Shown piece after piece: positions 5,332 to 7,875 of a stretch of 7,875 nt of DNA; position 1 is the first letter of the stretch, and each line of letters starts with the position of its first letter. The notes under the pieces were generated by a model. The model made no database searches and was not told the origin of the DNA. It saw nothing but the letters and a program-made list of their open reading frames with translations. Position numbers and translations under genes: made by a program. Source of the DNA: Planctomycetota bacterium. Its GTDB lineage: Bacteria; Planctomycetota; Planctomycetia; Pirellulales; Pirellulaceae. Location: assembly GCA_023430365.1 (NCBI GenBank), contig JAEZAS010000079.1:1-7875 (forward strand), in the 5' to 3' direction.

Positions 5332-6349
5332 CCCGGAAATGCCCAAGTCGGTCATCCACCTGATGGCCTACAACGGCTCGCGCTGCTTCGAGAAGGAAAA
5401 CCTCGAAGTCGGTCAGATTGAAAAGTACCTCGAGCAGTTTCCGGTCGTCTGGATCAACGTCGAAGGACTCGGCGACGCGAAGGCCATCGAACAGCTCGGC
5501 GAGATGTTCAAGTTGCATCGCCTGGCCCTGGAAGATGTGGTGAATGTCCATCAGCGGCCGAAGGTCGAAGAGTATGGCGAGGTCCTGTTCATCGTCCTGC
5601 GGATGGCGACCTGCCGCGATCGCGTTTGTACCGAGCAACTTAGCCTGTTTCTCGGCAAGGGATTTGTTCTGACCTTCCAGGAAGGGGAACCGGGAGACAG
5701 TTTTGACCGGGTCCGCCAGCGGATGCGCGATGGAGCGGGGCGCATGCGGCAGCATAGCGCGGACTATCTGGCCTATTCGCTGATCGACGGCGTGATCGAC
5801 CACTACTACCCGGTCCTCGAAACGCTCGCGGAGAAAATCGACCGGCTCGAAGACACCGTCCTCGAGGTGCAGGGGCGACACGTCATGGACGAGTTGCATG
5901 CCCTGAAGTCCGATCTGCTCACCCTGCGGCGTTCGATCTGGCCGCTGCGCGACACCGTGGCCCTCCTGTCTCGCGAAACGGAGATGTTCCAGGAAACCAC
6001 GCGAGTTTACCTGCGCGACTGTTACGACCACGTGGTGCAAATTGTCGATTTGGTCGAAACCTATCGCGAGTTGACCGCCGACTTGCGCGACCTGTACATG
6101 TCGTCGATGAGCAACCGTATCAACGAAACGATGCGCGTGCTGACGATCATCGCGACGATCTTCATCCCACTGACGTTCATCACCAGCATCTACGGCATGA
6201 ACTTCGACTATGCCGACTCCCACTGGAACATGCCGGAACTGCACGCGAGGTACGGATACCCGATCGTGTGGGGTGTCATGCTGCTCACAGCCGCGGGGAT
6301 GCTCGGCTATTTCTGGCGACAAGGCTGGATCTTCCGGCGAATGCGGTAA
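5240..6349 (+). CDS. corA: CorA-type Mg2+/Co2+ transporter
   Basis: CorA is a homopentameric inner-membrane channel for Mg2+, also passing Co2+ and Ni2+. This protein has 369 residues. A basic N-terminus (RRTKKRSPHR) and PGAPPGSIVPSPE (21-33) lead into the cytoplasmic domain (VIHLMAYN, WINVEGLGD, HRLALEDVVNVHQRPKVEEY, LSLFLG, VLTFQEG). A long helical stalk follows (170-298). The first membrane helix (about 300-318) ends in the selectivity motif Y-GMN (G319-M320-N321), and the second is about 341-358 with a basic tail. The loop between GMN and MPEL is several residues longer than in the classical GMNF-E-MPEL form. The start chosen is TTG at 5240: GAGGAG (5227-5232) lies 7 nt before it, and the PPGSIVP segment is familiar from CorA N-termini. 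The ATG at 5339 would drop this segment and has only a poorly spaced GGA. The MscS remnant overlaps its start. Confidence 0.93.
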   Translation: MRRTKKRSPHRDRHIHRQTAPGAPPGSIVPSPEMPKSVIHLMAYNGSRCFEKENLEVGQIEKYLEQFPVVWINVEGLGDAKAIEQLGEMFKLHRLALEDVVNVHQRPKVEEYGEVLFIVLRMATCRDRVCTEQLSLFLGKGFVLTFQEGEPGDSFDRVRQRMRDGAGRMRQHSADYLAYSLIDGVIDHYYPVLETLAEKIDRLEDTVLEVQGRHVMDELHALKSDLLTLRRSIWPLRDTVALLSRETEMFQETTRVYLRDCYDHVVQIVDLVETYRELTADLRDLYMSSMSNRINETMRVLTIIATIFIPLTFITSIYGMNFDYADSHWNMPELHARYGYPIVWGVMLLTAAGMLGYFWRQGWIFRRMR

Positions 6350-6404
6350 TCGCCGCGTCGGCCGGGCATTCAGGCCGCTACTGCGCGTCTCCGGAGCGAA
6401 CTAT

Positions 6405-6442
6405 GATTGAGGTGTCGTCCCTCGCCCGGAACACCTCCAATC
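6405..6442 (+). promoter_or_regulatory. 11-bp hairpin between corA and the M14-like gene
   Basis: Gattgaggtgt (6405-6415) pairs with acacctccaatc (6431-6442): 7 bp, a one-base bulge, then 4 bp, with a 15-nt loop. It lies 13 nt before the ATG at 6456 and 55 nt after the corA stop. It could end the corA transcript or fold the leader of the next gene. No T tract follows. Confidence 0.35.
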
Positions 6443-6455
6443 GCTCCCGCCGCTC

Positions 6456-7875
6456 ATGCTGTTTTCCTCTTTCACGCCCCGGCTCGCCGCCATCGCGGTG
6501 CTCGTTGGATTGACCGCCAGCCACGCCGTGGCCGAAACGCCCGCCTGGCTGGCCGGCTACGCCGACGACGCCGAGTACAACCGGCAAATCGAAGCGCTCG
6601 GCAAGCTCGATCTGGTTCAGACCCAATCGCTCGGCGAAAGCGTCGGCGGCCGCAAGCTCTGGCTCGTGGCGGTCGGAAAAGGAGGGATCGATAAAAAGCC
6701 AGCCATCGCGGTCGTCGGCCCCACCGACGGCAAGTTGCTCCTGGGCACTGAACTGTCGCTGCGAATGATCCGCAATCTGGCGGAGCAAGGGAGCAAGGAC
6801 GAAACGACGAGTAAGTTGCTCGATCGCTATACGTTCTACTTCCTCCCGCGCCCCGATCCTGATACGGCCCAGAAGTGTTTCGCCAGCCCCCTGAAAACTC
6901 CAGCCGGCAACGACCGGCGTACAGATGACGACCGTGATTTCGAGGTCGGTGAGGACCCAGCCGAGGATTTGAACGGCGACGGCTTCATCACGCAGATGCG
7001 GGTCGAGGACGAGACGGGTGAGTACATCGCTCATCCCAACGACTCCCGCCTGCTCGTGAAGGCGGACCCCAAGAAGAACGAGCGCGGCAAGTACCGCCTG
7101 CTTGTCGAAGGGCGAGATAGCGACGGCGATGAGGAGTACAACGAGGACGGCGGCGACGGCGTGAACATCGACCGCAACTTTCCGTACCAATACAAACCGT
7201 TTGAGCCTCACCACGGCGAGCACGCCGCCTCCGAGCCGGAAACTCGAGCCCTGCTCGACTTCTTCTACGACCACCCGAATATCGCAATCGTCTTCAGCTT
7301 TTCGGAAGACAACAACCTGCTGCATCCCTGGAAGCCGAACAGCGACAAGCAGAAAATCCGCCAGGCGATCTTTCCCGACGACGCGTCCTTGCTGGAACGA
7401 ATCGCAGCCGACTATAAGTCCGTCCATGGTGGCAGCGATCCGCCGTCCGCCCTGCGGGAAAGCGGAGCTTTCAGCACGTGGGCCTATTTTCACTTCGGTC
7501 GCTGGTCGCTCAGTTCTCGCGGATGGTGGCCACCCAAGGTAGCGGCCGACGCGGCTGAACAGGTGAAGGACGCTGAAGGCGAGGAAGCGTCGGCAAAGAC
7601 AGACGATAAACAGTCGCCCGACCAATCGCAGGACGACAAGGCGGAGGACAAGCGGGCCGCCGATGAGCGTAATCTCCTCCGCTGGCTGGCCGCGAACAAG
7701 ATCGACGGCTTCGTGCCTTGGCAGGCCGAGGAGCATCCCGATTTTCCCGGCAAGGCCTCGGTCGGCGGCTTCAAGCCGCTGGCGGGCTTCAATCCCCCGG
7801 CCGACGAACTCGACGGCCTGGCCGACAAGCACCTGAAATTCGTCCTGAGCCTCCCCGACTACCTGCCCACGATTT
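6456..7875 (+). CDS. Exported M14 carboxypeptidase-like protein, probably inactive (partial)
   Basis: The first 473 residues are present; the window ends inside the gene. Residues 1-26 form a signal peptide (R9, hydrophobic 10-21, cleavage after AVA), so it is exported. The fold is M14-like: KPAIAVVG (81-88), GTELSLRMI (97-105), YTFYFLPRPDPD (125-136), GVNIDRNFPYQY (235-246), VFSFSEDNNLLHPW (279-292) and GAFSTWAYFHFGRWS (337-351). The catalytic positions are changed. The H-x-x-E ligand pair reads D91 and L94, the second ligand His is S283 (SFSED), and where the catalytic Glu is expected (SFTxE) there is R355 (SLSSR). The N-R substrate pair reads D239-R240. Two calcium-type loops are visible, DLNGDGFIT (171-179) and DSDGDEEYNEDGGDG (221-235). 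An acidic low-complexity insert covers about 361-404. It follows corA by 106 bp on the same strand. Alternatives are a non-catalytic binding protein or a hydrolase with another mechanism. Family placement is fairly sure; function is not. Confidence 0.78.
   Translation, partial: MLFSSFTPRLAAIAVLVGLTASHAVAETPAWLAGYADDAEYNRQIEALGKLDLVQTQSLGESVGGRKLWLVAVGKGGIDKKPAIAVVGPTDGKLLLGTELSLRMIRNLAEQGSKDETTSKLLDRYTFYFLPRPDPDTAQKCFASPLKTPAGNDRRTDDDRDFEVGEDPAEDLNGDGFITQMRVEDETGEYIAHPNDSRLLVKADPKKNERGKYRLLVEGRDSDGDEEYNEDGGDGVNIDRNFPYQYKPFEPHHGEHAASEPETRALLDFFYDHPNIAIVFSFSEDNNLLHPWKPNSDKQKIRQAIFPDDASLLERIAADYKSVHGGSDPPSALRESGAFSTWAYFHFGRWSLSSRGWWPPKVAADAAEQVKDAEGEEASAKTDDKQSPDQSQDDKAEDKRAADERNLLRWLAANKIDGFVPWQAEEHPDFPGKASVGGFKPLAGFNPPADELDGLADKHLKFVLSLPDYLPTI

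Noticed and set aside
5261..6322. A 353-codon minus-strand open frame opposite corA
   Set aside because: CorA on the plus strand is certain, and this frame shows no domain.
6402..6407. TATGAT as a -10 box for the M14-like gene
   Set aside because: It matches 5 of 6 positions, but no acceptable -35 lies at 16-18 bp and it overlaps the hairpin stem.
6378..7832. A 484-codon minus-strand open frame opposite the M14-like gene
   Set aside because: The plus strand carries a signal peptide and recognisable M14 motifs; the minus frame has no family motif and is a composition shadow.

Overview
The window is G+C-rich and densely coding. The closest fit is a planctomycete, probably of the Pirellulales type. 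The evidence is the CorA N-terminus and its long GMN-MPEL loop, the exported M14-like protein with Asp/Asn-rich calcium-type loops, the PilZ protein, and the mostly weak ribosome-binding sites. This placement rests on protein style alone, not on any marker gene.

Left part, minus strand: a small PilZ-domain gene (86-517) lies downstream of mutM/fpg (749-1627), which encodes a complete formamidopyrimidine-DNA glycosylase. Two small hairpins follow the PilZ gene. Centre-left, plus strand: trpB (1759-2979) and trpA (3130-3933) encode the two subunits of tryptophan synthase. They diverge from mutM across a 131-bp gap and are separated from each other by 150 bp holding several perfect inverted repeats, one of which abuts the trpA ribosome-binding site. 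No other trp gene is in the window.

Centre-right: a conserved protein of unknown function (4262-4816) is preceded by a 328-bp non-coding stretch. It is followed by a 423-bp stretch that carries hairpins and, at its right end, a frameshifted C-terminal fragment of an MscS-type mechanosensitive channel. Across these two spacers lie three 21-nt palindromes of one family (CCGG ends, 5-nt T-rich loop, compensating stem changes), which look like dispersed REP-like elements.

Right part: corA (5240-6349, TTG start) encodes a CorA-type Mg2+/Co2+ transporter. An exported M14 carboxypeptidase-like protein (6456 to the window end, incomplete) lacks the usual zinc ligands and the catalytic Glu, so it is probably not an ordinary carboxypeptidase.

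The genes do not form one pathway apart from trpBA. The window is mostly housekeeping. The points most worth a second look are the palindrome family, the structured trpB-trpA gap, the decayed MscS fragment and the degenerate M14 protein. I see no phage, CRISPR, transposase or defence system, and no clearly new multi-gene system.
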